A stretch of 10,643 nucleotides of DNA, taken from contig DIUD01000055.1 of assembly GCA_002428225.1 (NCBI GenBank), positions 11,638 to 22,280 on the forward strand. Reading direction: 5' to 3'. The translations under genes were made by a program, and so were the position numbers. Position 1 is the first letter of the stretch, and each line of letters opens with the position of its first letter. Shown in pieces: positions 1 through 6,281 of this stretch. Under the pieces are notes generated by a model. It worked only from the letters and a program-made list of their open reading frames with translations, did no database searches and had not been told where the DNA came from. The DNA comes from Roseovarius sp. UBA6167 (lineage in GTDB: Bacteria; Pseudomonadota; Alphaproteobacteria; Rhodobacterales; Rhodobacteraceae).

Positions 1-1172
1 TCATCGACGAGATCGACGCCGTGGGGCGCCACCGTGGCGCGGGCTATGGCGGCGGCAATGACGAGCGCGAGCAGACGCTCAACCAGCTTCTGGTGGAAAT
101 GGACGGGTTCGAGGCCAACGAGGGCGTCATCATCATCGCCGCCACCAACCGCAAGGACGTGCTCGACCCCGCGCTGTTGCGCCCCGGCCGGTTCGACCGC
201 CAGGTGACCGTGCCCAACCCCGATATCAAGGGCCGCGAGAAGATCCTCAATGTCCACGCCCGCAAGACGCCCCTGGGGCCGGATGTGGATCTGCGCCTGA
301 TCGCGCGCGGCACGCCCGGTTTCTCGGGGGCGGACCTGGCCAACCTCGTCAACGAGGCGGCGCTGACGGCCGCGCGGGTGGGGCGCCGCTTTCTCACCAT
401 GGTGGATTTCGAGAATGCCAAGGACAAGGTGATGATGGGGGCCGAACGCCGCTCGATGGTGCTCACCGCCGATCAGAAGGAAAAGACCGCCTATCACGAG
501 GCCGGACACGCGGTGGTGGGTCTTGCCCTGCCGAAATGCGATCCCGTCTACAAGGCCACGATCATCCCGCGCGGCGGCGCGCTTGGCATGGTCGTCAGCC
601 TGCCCGAGATCGACCGGCTCAATTGGCACAAGGCGGAATGCGAGGAAAAGCTGACCATGACAATGGCCGGCAAGGCCGCCGAGGTGATGAAATACGGCAA
701 GGAGAACGTCTCGAACGGGCCTGCGGGCGATATTCAGCAGGCCAGCGGGCTTGCCCGCGCCATGGTGATGCGTTGGGGCATGTCCGACAAGGTGGGCAAT
801 GTCGATTACCAGATGGCCCATGAGGGCTATATGGGCAACGGCGCGGGCGGCTTCTCGATCTCGGCCCATACCAAGGAGCTGATCGAGGACGAGGTGCGCC
901 GCCTGATTGATGAGGCCTATCAGAATGCGCGTGTGATTCTCGAAGAGCGTCAAGAGGAATGGGAGCGGCTGGCGCAGGGGCTGCTGGAATACGAGACCTT
1001 GACCGGCGAGGAGATCAAGCGCGTGATGCGCGGTGAGCCGCCATCGGCGGATGACGACGATGACGGCACGCCCGAGGCGGCCAAGCCCTCGCTCGCCGCC
1101 ATTCCGAAGACCAAGCCCAAACCCTCGCGCGGGGCGGGCGATGGCGGGCTGGAGCCCGAGCCCTCGACGTGA
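1..1172 (+). CDS. ftsH: FtsH ATP-dependent zinc metalloprotease, C-terminal part (5' end outside window)
   Basis: FtsH is a membrane-anchored hexameric AAA+ protease that unfolds and degrades membrane and regulatory proteins on the cytoplasmic side. The reading frame enters at base 3, in the Walker B segment (IDEIDA). The second region of homology follows, with ATNRKDVLDPALL and the arginine-finger stretch RPGRFDR (about 174-200). The protease domain has the zinc-binding HEAGH at 495-509 and the expected third ligand, Asp, at 729-731 in GPAGDIQQAS. The transmembrane N-terminus and Walker A lie upstream of the window. After the conserved helix ending near EEIKRVMRG, the protein has a tail of about 45 residues. 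It begins with a run of five Asp and is then rich in Pro, Lys and Ala, so it is probably disordered. The stop codon overlaps the start of the next gene. The family assignment is secure. Confidence 0.96.
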   Translation, partial: IDEIDAVGRHRGAGYGGGNDEREQTLNQLLVEMDGFEANEGVIIIAATNRKDVLDPALLRPGRFDRQVTVPNPDIKGREKILNVHARKTPLGPDVDLRLIARGTPGFSGADLANLVNEAALTAARVGRRFLTMVDFENAKDKVMMGAERRSMVLTADQKEKTAYHEAGHAVVGLALPKCDPVYKATIIPRGGALGMVVSLPEIDRLNWHKAECEEKLTMTMAGKAAEVMKYGKENVSNGPAGDIQQASGLARAMVMRWGMSDKVGNVDYQMAHEGYMGNGAGGFSISAHTKELIEDEVRRLIDEAYQNARVILEERQEEWERLAQGLLEYETLTGEEIKRVMRGEPPSADDDDDGTPEAAKPSLAAIPKTKPKPSRGAGDGGLEPEPST

Positions 1173-1951
1173 GCCCCGCACCCGCGAAAGCCGACTGGAA
1201 CCCGAACGCCTATGCGCGGTTTCGAGACCAGCGATTTCGGCCCGCGCTCGACCTGCTGAACGCGGTGGTGCAGATGGGGGCGGGCGATGTTGTCGATCTG
1301 GGCTGCGGCAATGGTGTAATGGCCAGCGCGCTGCGCGCGCGCGCGGTCGGGCGTGGCGTCGTCGGTGTCGATGCCAGCCCCGCCATGCTGGAGCGCGCGA
1401 GAGAGGCGGGCTATGACGTATTGCAGCAGGCCGATATCGCCGACTGGTATCCGCAGCGCGCGCCGGGCCTGATCTATTCCAACGCCGCGCTGCACTGGGT
1501 CGGCGGGCATGAGGCGCTGATGCCGCGACTGGCGGGAATGTTGGGCAAGGGCGGCACGCTGGCGGTGCAGATGCCCCGTCAGAACAAGGCCCCTTCGCAC
1601 CGCGTCTGGCTGTCGCTGGCCGAAGACCTGTATCCGGGCCGCGCCGGAAAGATGGGCACTCCCGGTGTCATGGCCCCGATGAGATACGAGGAATTGATGG
1701 CCCCGTTGGGGCAGTTCCGCCTCTGGGAGACGGATTATTACCAGCGCCTGACCGCCGAGCCGGGCAGCCACCCGGTGCGCCGCTTTACCGAGAGCACCTA
1801 TGCCCGCCCCATCCTCGCCGTGCTCGACGAGGCGGAGCGCGCCGATCTCATCCGCCGCTACGAGGAGGTGATGCACACCGCCTATCCCGTGCGCGGCGAC
1901 GGCACGGTGTTATTCCCGTTCCGGCGTCTGTTCTTTACCCTCACCGTCTGA
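1169..1951 (+). CDS. tam: Trans-aconitate 2-methyltransferase-like SAM methyltransferase
   Basis: This 260-residue class I SAM-dependent methyltransferase most resembles Tam, which methyl-esterifies trans-aconitate, a spontaneous by-product and inhibitor of aconitase. The N-terminus has the WNPNAY segment typical of Tam (E. coli Tam begins with a similar WNP). SAM motif I is VVDLGCGNGV at residues 41-50, the acidic residue contacting the SAM ribose is in GVDAS (about 68), and SNAALHW at 104-110 matches the Tam post-motif. Length is close to the 252 residues of E. coli Tam. The start is GTG. It overlaps the ftsH stop codon in a GTGA arrangement (1169-1172), and no strong ribosome-binding site is seen at normal distance, so translation is probably coupled to ftsH. 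A generic methyltransferase with another small carboxylate substrate remains possible. Confidence 0.85.
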   Translation: MSPAPAKADWNPNAYARFRDQRFRPALDLLNAVVQMGAGDVVDLGCGNGVMASALRARAVGRGVVGVDASPAMLERAREAGYDVLQQADIADWYPQRAPGLIYSNAALHWVGGHEALMPRLAGMLGKGGTLAVQMPRQNKAPSHRVWLSLAEDLYPGRAGKMGTPGVMAPMRYEELMAPLGQFRLWETDYYQRLTAEPGSHPVRRFTESTYARPILAVLDEAERADLIRRYEEVMHTAYPVRGDGTVLFPFRRLFFTLTV

Positions 1952-1971
1952 GCGCGCGCGCAAGGCACCGA

Positions 1972-2862
1972 TCACGCGGTCGGCCATTCGGGCTCTGCCA
2001 GCCCGTTCGCGCGGCAACAGGCGGTGACGGTGTTGGCCAGCAGGCAGGCGATCGTCATTGGCCCCACGCCGCCGGGCACCGGGGTGATCGCGCCGGCCAC
2101 CTGCCGCGCCGAGGCGAAATGCACATCGCCCACCAGCACGGACTTGCCGTCGCGTTCGATTCGGTTGATGCCCACGTCGATCACCGTCGCGCCCGGTTTG
2201 ATCCAGTCGCCCCGCACCATTTCGGGCCGGCCGACGGCGGCCACCACGATATCGCCGCGCCGCACCACATCGGCCAGATCACGGGTGCGCGAATGGGCGA
2301 TGGTTACCGTGCAGCTGTCATTCAGCAGAAGCTGCGCCATCGGCTTGCCGACGATGTTGGAGCGCCCGATCACCACCGCCTCCAGCCCGGCGAGCGGGCC
2401 GAGATGCCTGCGCAGCATCATCAGGCATCCCAGCGGCGTGCAGGGCACCATGCTCTTTTGCCCGGTGCCCAGACGGCCCACGTTGGAGATGTGAAACCCG
2501 TCCACATCCTTGGCCGGGTCGATCGCGTTGACCACCAGATCGGGATCGAGATGCCCCGGCAGCGGCAGTTGCACGAGGATGCCATGCACCGCCGGATCGT
2601 CGTTTAATTGCGCGATCAGCGCCACAAGCTCTGCCTCGGAGGTTGCCGCGTCAAGGCGATGCTCATAGGAATTCATTCCCGTCTCGACCGTCTGCCTGCC
2701 CTTGGAGCGAACATAGATCTGGCTCGCGGGGTCCTCGCCCACCAGCACCACGGCAAGGCCGGGCGTGATCCCGTGCGCCTCTTTCAGCCGCGCGACGTGG
2801 CCGGCCACCTGGCCCCGGATCGTGGCGGCGAGAGCCTTGCCGTCGATGATATCTGCGCTCAT
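1972..2862 (-). CDS. folD: Bifunctional methylene-THF dehydrogenase / methenyl-THF cyclohydrolase FolD
   Basis: FolD is the cytosolic NADP-dependent enzyme that interconverts 5,10-methylene-, 5,10-methenyl- and 10-formyl-THF. The 296-residue protein has the catalytic Lys at position 54 (YVRSKGR), Gln98 in VQLPLP and Asp121 in PAKDVDGFH, the same positions as in E. coli FolD. The Rossmann signature GRSNIVGKP is at about 166-174, and the C-terminal signature PGGVGPMTIA is present. An in-frame ATG lies five codons upstream (2877), but those codons form the purine-rich AAAGGA ribosome-binding site of the ATG at 2862, so the downstream start is preferred. The gene follows fhs on the same strand after 51 bases, forming a folate operon. 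Its 3' end faces tam with only 20 bases between stop codons and no clear terminator. Confidence 0.96.
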   Translation of the reverse strand: MSADIIDGKALAATIRGQVAGHVARLKEAHGITPGLAVVLVGEDPASQIYVRSKGRQTVETGMNSYEHRLDAATSEAELVALIAQLNDDPAVHGILVQLPLPGHLDPDLVVNAIDPAKDVDGFHISNVGRLGTGQKSMVPCTPLGCLMMLRRHLGPLAGLEAVVIGRSNIVGKPMAQLLLNDSCTVTIAHSRTRDLADVVRRGDIVVAAVGRPEMVRGDWIKPGATVIDVGINRIERDGKSVLVGDVHFASARQVAGAITPVPGGVGPMTIACLLANTVTACCRANGLAEPEWPTA

Positions 2863-2913
2863 GTGTTTTCCTTTCATGGTCGCGAGAGGCCGGCGATTTC
2901 CCGGCCCCTGCGG

Positions 2914-4590
2914 TCAGAACAAGCCTTCGATCTGTCCCGCCTCGTCGAGGCGGATGTTCTCGGCGGCGGGTTTCGGGGGCAGGCCGGGCATGGTCATGAT
3001 CTCGCCGCAGACCACCACGACAAACCCCGCCCCCGCCGAGAGGCGCACCTCGCGCACCGGCACCGAATGGCCCGTGGGTGCGCCGCGCCGGTCTGGATCG
3101 GTGGTAAAGCTGTATTGCGTCTTGGCCATGCACACGGGCAGGTGGCCATAGCCCTGCGCCTGCCAGTCCTTCAGCTGGTTGCGGATCTTCTGATCCGCCA
3201 GCACCTCATCGGCGCGGTAGATGCGCTTGGCGATGGTTTCGATCTTCTCGAAAAGCGGCATCTCGTCAGGGTAGAGCGGCGCGAATTGCGACACGCCGCT
3301 CTCGGCAATCGCGACCACCTTGCGCGCGAGGGTCTCGGCCCCCTCGCCGCCCAACGCCCAGTGGTGGCACGCGATCGCCGCGCTGCCCTGCGTTTGAACA
3401 TAGTCCCTGACCGCCGCGATCTCGGCCTCGGTATCGGTCACGAAATGGTTGATCGCCACCACCACCGGCACGCCAAAGCTCTTGACGTTCTCGATATGGC
3501 GGCCAAGGTTCGGGCAGCCCTTTTTCACCGCCGCGACATTCTCGGCCTCCAGATCGGCCCTCGCCACCCCGCCGTGCATCTTCATCGCCCGCACCGTCGC
3601 CACGATCACTGCGCAATCGGGCACCAGGCCGGCCTTGCGGCACTTGATGTTCATGAATTTCTCGGCGCCCAGATCGGCCCCGAACCCGGCCTCGGTCACG
3701 ACATAATCGGAGAGCTTGAGCGCGGTGGTCGTGGCGATGACCGAGTTGCAGCCATGCGCGATATTGGCGAACGGGCCACCATGCACGAAGGCCGGGTTGT
3801 TCTCGAGCGTCTGCACGAGATTGGGCTGCATCGCATCTTTCAGGAGCACGGTCATCGCGCCCTCGGCCTTGATGTCACGGCAAAAGACCGCAGACCTGTC
3901 GCGGCGATAGGCGACGATCATGTTGCCAAGACGCTCTTCCAGATCCTTCAGGTCGCGCGCGAGGCACAGGATCGCCATGACCTCCGAGGCCACGGTGATG
4001 TCGAACCCGTCCTCGCGGGCAAAGCCGTTCGAGACGCCGCCAAGCGACGAGATGATCTGCCGCAGCGCCCGGTCGTTCATGTCCACAACGCGCCGCCACA
4101 CGACGCGGCGGGTGTCGATGGTCTGTGCGTTGCCCCAGTAGATATGGTTGTCGATCATGGCGCTCAGCAGGTTGTGCGCGCTGGTGACGGCGTGGAAATC
4201 GCCGGTAAAATGCAGGTTCATGTCCTCCATCGGCACCACCTGCGCATGACCGCCGCCCGCCGCCCCGCCCTTCATCCCGAAATTCGGGCCAAGCGACGCC
4301 TCGCGGATGCAGACCGTCGCCCTCTTGCCGATCCGGTTCAGCGCGTCGCCAAGCCCCACCGTCGTCGTGGTCTTGCCCTCGCCCGCAGGGGTAGGGTTGA
4401 CTGCTGTCACGAGAATGAGCTTGCCGGTCGGGTTGTCCTGGACCGAGCCGATGAACTCCTGGCTCAGCTTGGCCTTGTCATGGCCATAGGGCAGCAGATG
4501 CCCGGCGGGGATGCCAAGCCTGGCGCCGATCTCCTGGATCGGCTTCTTGTCGGCTTCGCGCGCGATCTCGATGTCGGATTTGTAGCTCAT
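2914..4590 (-). CDS. fhs: Formate--tetrahydrofolate ligase Fhs
   Basis: Fhs uses ATP to join formate to THF, giving 10-formyl-THF for purine synthesis, serine/methionine one-carbon supply or formate assimilation. The 558-residue protein has the normal family length. The P-loop PAGEGKTT is at residues 68-75, and the FTHFS signature GMKGGAAGGGHAQV starts near 105, followed by MEDMNLHFTGDFHA. The C-terminus contains EIMTMPGLPPKPAAENI. The ATG at 4590 is preceded by AAGAGGA at a good distance. It is the first gene of an fhs-folD pair, which together can run formate to methylene-THF in two steps. Rhodobacterales use this pair for C1 units from methylated compounds and formate, but nothing in this window shows which role dominates here. 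A likely promoter is described at 4638-4666. Confidence 0.97.
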   Translation of the reverse strand: MSYKSDIEIAREADKKPIQEIGARLGIPAGHLLPYGHDKAKLSQEFIGSVQDNPTGKLILVTAVNPTPAGEGKTTTTVGLGDALNRIGKRATVCIREASLGPNFGMKGGAAGGGHAQVVPMEDMNLHFTGDFHAVTSAHNLLSAMIDNHIYWGNAQTIDTRRVVWRRVVDMNDRALRQIISSLGGVSNGFAREDGFDITVASEVMAILCLARDLKDLEERLGNMIVAYRRDRSAVFCRDIKAEGAMTVLLKDAMQPNLVQTLENNPAFVHGGPFANIAHGCNSVIATTTALKLSDYVVTEAGFGADLGAEKFMNIKCRKAGLVPDCAVIVATVRAMKMHGGVARADLEAENVAAVKKGCPNLGRHIENVKSFGVPVVVAINHFVTDTEAEIAAVRDYVQTQGSAAIACHHWALGGEGAETLARKVVAIAESGVSQFAPLYPDEMPLFEKIETIAKRIYRADEVLADQKIRNQLKDWQAQGYGHLPVCMAKTQYSFTTDPDRRGAPTGHSVPVREVRLSAGAGFVVVVCGEIMTMPGLPPKPAAENIRLDEAGQIEGLF

Positions 4591-4616
4591 GTCCGGTCCT
4601 CTTTTCCGAGTGCGGC

Positions 4617-4644
4617 CTTGGGGGCGTCTCGCTCTCGCCTATAG
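4617..4644 (+). promoter_or_regulatory. Putative plus-strand promoter for the intergenic RNA
   Basis: CTTGGG (4617-4622) and CTATAG (4639-4644) are separated by 16 bases. They resemble the alphaproteobacterial housekeeping consensus CTTGAC-N17-CTATAT. The predicted start near 4651 lies about 10 bases before the base of the rod-forming segment at 4661-4819. This placement is the main reason to favour plus-strand transcription of that element. Confidence 0.35.
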
Positions 4645-4666
4645 CGGCTTTGTGCTCCGATCTGAA
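4638..4666 (-). promoter_or_regulatory. Putative sigma70-type promoter of fhs-folD
   Basis: Read on the minus strand, a -35-like TTCAGA (plus 4661-4666) is followed after 17 bases by a -10-like TATAGG (plus 4638-4643). Each matches the consensus at four of six positions. It would start transcription near 4630, about 40 bases before the fhs ATG. The -10 overlaps the palindromic CTATAG at 4639-4644 that can also serve the plus strand. This rests on pattern only. Confidence 0.35.
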
Positions 4667-4819
4667 ACGTGAATCGGGCATTTCCAGCCAGGAGCGGCAG
4701 TCTGATGCGGGCGCAGGGATCCAGGCCGGGCTTTGCCGCAAAGACCTCTGGGCGACTGCGGGTCTGGGGGCTCTCCCATGGATGCTGGTGTCTGCCCGGC
4801 GGTTGACGATGTTGACAGA
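4661..4819 (+). ncRNA. Candidate structured RNA, rod-like, 6S-RNA-like architecture
   Basis: Nested complementary segments define one long imperfect rod. TCTG 4661-4664 pairs with CAGA 4816-4819. CGT-G-AATC 4668-4675 pairs with GGTT-G-ACG 4801-4808 (one G-G mismatch, one G-T). GGGCA 4676-4680 pairs with TGCCC 4793-4797, CCAGC 4684-4688 with GCTGG 4784-4788, and GCAGTC 4697-4702 with GACTGC 4754-4759. CCAG 4721-4724 pairs with CTGG 4748-4751, and the apical hairpin is CTTTG-CCG-CAAAG 4731-4743. Between the closing and apical arms is an asymmetric bubble (4689-4696 against 4760-4783), in which GAGC and GCTC may pair. Length and topology (closing stem, central bubble, apical arm) are those of 6S RNA, the regulator of sigma70 RNA polymerase. 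I cannot confirm primary-sequence conservation, and no clear terminator follows. Alternatives are a minus-strand leader upstream of fhs, or chance pairing in GC-rich DNA. Confidence 0.35.
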
Positions 4820-4864
4820 AAGGAGACGAGTGTGAGAAGATTTCCCGATATTAGCGATTCCTGA

Positions 4865-4884
4865 TCGCGAGGCGGATCTCGCGA
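4865..4884. promoter_or_regulatory. Perfect 7-bp inverted repeat, operator or weak terminator candidate
   Basis: TCGCGAG (4865-4871) and CTCGCGA (4878-4884) are exact inverted repeats around a 6-base spacer. As DNA this is the size of a dimeric-regulator half-site pair. As RNA it is a short hairpin, but the nearest T-run (TTTT, 4891-4894) begins seven bases later, which is weak for intrinsic termination. It lies about 100 bases before the acyl-CoA dehydrogenase start, so a control role for the catabolic cluster is plausible. No regulator gene is in the window. Confidence 0.3.
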
Positions 4885-4892
4885 GTAGAATT

Positions 4893-4918
4893 TTCGAACT
4901 TCGAACAATGTTTATATT
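4893..4918 (+). promoter_or_regulatory. Tandem TTCGAAC repeat next to a -10-like TATATT
   Basis: Two TTCGAAC copies stand head to tail at 4893-4899 and 4900-4906, each containing the palindrome TTCGAA. They are followed by an AACA-A-TGTT dyad (4904-4912) and TATATT at 4913-4918, which is one mismatch from the sigma70 -10. No good -35 is seen at the right distance, since that place is occupied by the repeat. This is what an activator-dependent promoter would look like. Transcription would start near 4925, giving a leader of about 58 bases to the acyl-CoA dehydrogenase gene. Confidence 0.3.
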
Positions 4919-4982
4919 CGTCCGGGCGAGGACGGCGAGAGCAGAAGCTCCGCGTCCATGACGCGAGGGAAGAGGAGACGAA

Positions 4983-6149
4983 ATGGACTATCGGATGACA
5001 GACGACCAGCGCGCGATCCGCGCGTCGGTCATGGACCTGTGCCAGAAGTTCCCGCCGGAATACTGGAGAGAGAAGGACGCCAAAGGCGGCTTTCCAGAGG
5101 ATTTCTACCGCGCCGTCGCCGAGGCCGGCTGGCTGGGCATCGCCATGCCGGAGGAATACGGCGGTGCGGGTCTCGGGATCACCGAGGCGGCGGTGCTGAT
5201 GCAGGCGATCGCGGAATCCGGCGGCGGGCTGAGCGCCACCTCGGCGGTGCACATGAACATCTTCGGCCTCTCGCCCGTGGTCGCCTTCGGAACTGAAGAG
5301 CAGAAGCGGCGGATGCTGACCCCGCTGATCAAGGGCGAGACCAAGGCCTGTTTTGCGGTGACAGAGCCGGGCACCGGCCTCAACACGACGAAGCTCAAGA
5401 CGCGGGCCGTGCGCAAGGGTGATACCTATTACATCAGCGGACAGAAGGTCTGGATCTCGACCGCGCAGGTCGCCGACTACATGCTGATTATTGCCCGGAC
5501 CACCCCGGTCGAGGAGTGCAAGAGCCCGACCGACGGGCTGAGCCTGTTCTACACCAAGCTCGACCGCAAATATGTGGCCATCCGGGAGATCGACAAGATG
5601 GGCCGCAAGGCCGTCGATTCGAACGAGCTGTTCATCGAGGAGCTGCCGGTGCCGGCGGCCGACCTGATCGGCGAGGAGGGCAAGGGGTTCCGCCACATCC
5701 TGCACGGGATGAACGCCGAGCGGGTGCTGGTTTCGGCCGAATGCGTGGGCATCGGGCGCTATGCGCTGGCCCGCGCGGCCAAGTATGCCAACGAGCGGAT
5801 CGTCTTCGACCGGCCGATCGGCCAGAACCAGGGCATCCAGCATCCGCTGGCCCGTGCCTGGGCGCAGCTTGAGGCCGCCAATCACATGGGCTTTCAGGCC
5901 GCCACGCAATATGACCGCGGCGAACCTTGCGGGATCGAGGCCAATGCGGCGAAGCTTCTGGCGTCGGAGGCCGCTTTCTTCGCCTGCGAGCGGGCGATTC
6001 TCACCCACGGCGGCTTTGGTTATGCCAAGGAATACGATGTCGAGCGGCTGCTGCGCGAGGTCATGATCCTGCGCATCGCCCCGATCTCGGCGGAACTGGT
6101 GCTCAGCAACATCGCCGAGAAGCAGCTCGATTTGCCGAAATCCTACTGA
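4983..6149 (+). CDS. Acyl-CoA dehydrogenase family flavoprotein
   Basis: This 388-residue FAD enzyme would oxidise an acyl-CoA to the 2,3-enoyl-CoA and pass electrons to ETF. The N-terminal helical domain (about 1-120) has MPEEYGGAGLG. The beta domain carries the flavin-loop motif AVTEPGTGLN (125-134) and GQKVWIST (153-160). The C-terminal helical domain has FDRPIGQNQGIQ (275-286) and THGGFGYAKEYDVERLLRE (341-359). At the place where medium- and short-chain enzymes have the catalytic Glu (YEGT motif), this protein has Ala-Pro-Ile-Ser (366-369). A Glu in GMNAER (residue 246) sits where isovaleryl-CoA dehydrogenase has its base, so that branch-type geometry is likely. AGGAG at 4973-4977, five bases before the ATG, fixes the start. 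It opens the plus-strand cluster; neighbours suggest a branched or dicarboxylic acyl-CoA, but the substrate is unknown. Confidence 0.94.
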   Translation: MDYRMTDDQRAIRASVMDLCQKFPPEYWREKDAKGGFPEDFYRAVAEAGWLGIAMPEEYGGAGLGITEAAVLMQAIAESGGGLSATSAVHMNIFGLSPVVAFGTEEQKRRMLTPLIKGETKACFAVTEPGTGLNTTKLKTRAVRKGDTYYISGQKVWISTAQVADYMLIIARTTPVEECKSPTDGLSLFYTKLDRKYVAIREIDKMGRKAVDSNELFIEELPVPAADLIGEEGKGFRHILHGMNAERVLVSAECVGIGRYALARAAKYANERIVFDRPIGQNQGIQHPLARAWAQLEAANHMGFQAATQYDRGEPCGIEANAAKLLASEAAFFACERAILTHGGFGYAKEYDVERLLREVMILRIAPISAELVLSNIAEKQLDLPKSY

Positions 6150-6173
6150 ACCGCAACAGGTGACCGCTGCGCC

Positions 6174-6204
6174 CGGGGAGGAACGCGGCGGGCCGGACTC
6201 CCCG
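6174..6204 (+). repeat. Inverted repeat in the acyl-CoA dehydrogenase-dctP gap
   Basis: CGGGGAG (6174-6180) and CTCCCCG (6198-6204) are exact complements around a 17-base spacer. They lie about 25 bases after the dehydrogenase stop. In mRNA this gives a 7-bp GC stem, possibly a 3' stabiliser or processing site. No T-run follows. Confidence 0.4.
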
Positions 6205-6246
6205 AAAGGAAACAGGAAGAGACGGAAAGACAAGTCGCAACAGGTT

Positions 6247-6264
6247 ACGGGGAGACGACCCCGT
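6247..6264 (+). repeat. Hairpin immediately before the TRAP gene ribosome-binding site
   Basis: ACGGGG (6247-6252) and CCCCGT (6259-6264) form a 6-bp stem with a 6-base loop. It ends just before the AGGAGG of the TRAP gene (from 6267). A stable stem abutting the ribosome-binding site could mark the 5' end of a processed, stable dctP transcript or modulate its translation. Confidence 0.4.
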
Positions 6265-6281
6265 TGAGGAGGAGAGACCAC

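Larger units (their letters stand above)
4591..4982. other. 392-base divergent intergenic region, no protein gene seen
   Basis: The region separates the leftward fhs-folD operon from the rightward acyl-CoA catabolic cluster. The longest open stretches here have no good start signal and no recognisable protein. Instead the region holds facing promoter-like boxes around 4617-4666, a rod-forming stretch at 4661-4819, a perfect inverted repeat at 4865-4884 and an AT-rich block with a tandem repeat at 4893-4918. It is locally less GC-rich from about 4840 to 4920 than the surrounding genes, as expected for a control region. Confidence 0.7.

Noticed and set aside
1952..1971. Bidirectional terminator between tam and folD
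   Set aside because: Only a 4-bp ACCG/CGGT match, without flanking A or T runs.
2608..4644. 678-codon plus-strand open frame opposite fhs and folD
   Set aside because: His/Arg/Asp-rich shadow of the fhs coding strand, with no start signal or recognisable domain.
4747..4790. Glycine riboswitch-like GGGAGAG on the minus strand
   Set aside because: The other conserved blocks of the glycine aptamer are missing.
4651..4830. ZTP or THF riboswitch upstream of fhs
   Set aside because: CCGCCGGGCA on the minus strand loosely recalls the ZTP 3' motif, but the required upstream partner motif is absent and the wider pairing forms a single rod instead.
4820..4864. 10-codon leader peptide (GTG at 4832) after an AAGGAG
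   Set aside because: The distance from the ribosome-binding site is acceptable, but the peptide is very short, has no repeated regulatory codons and is not followed by an attenuator.
6264..6281. TTG start giving six more residues to the TRAP protein
   Set aside because: Those codons are the ribosome-binding site itself, and the signal peptide is complete from the ATG at 6282.
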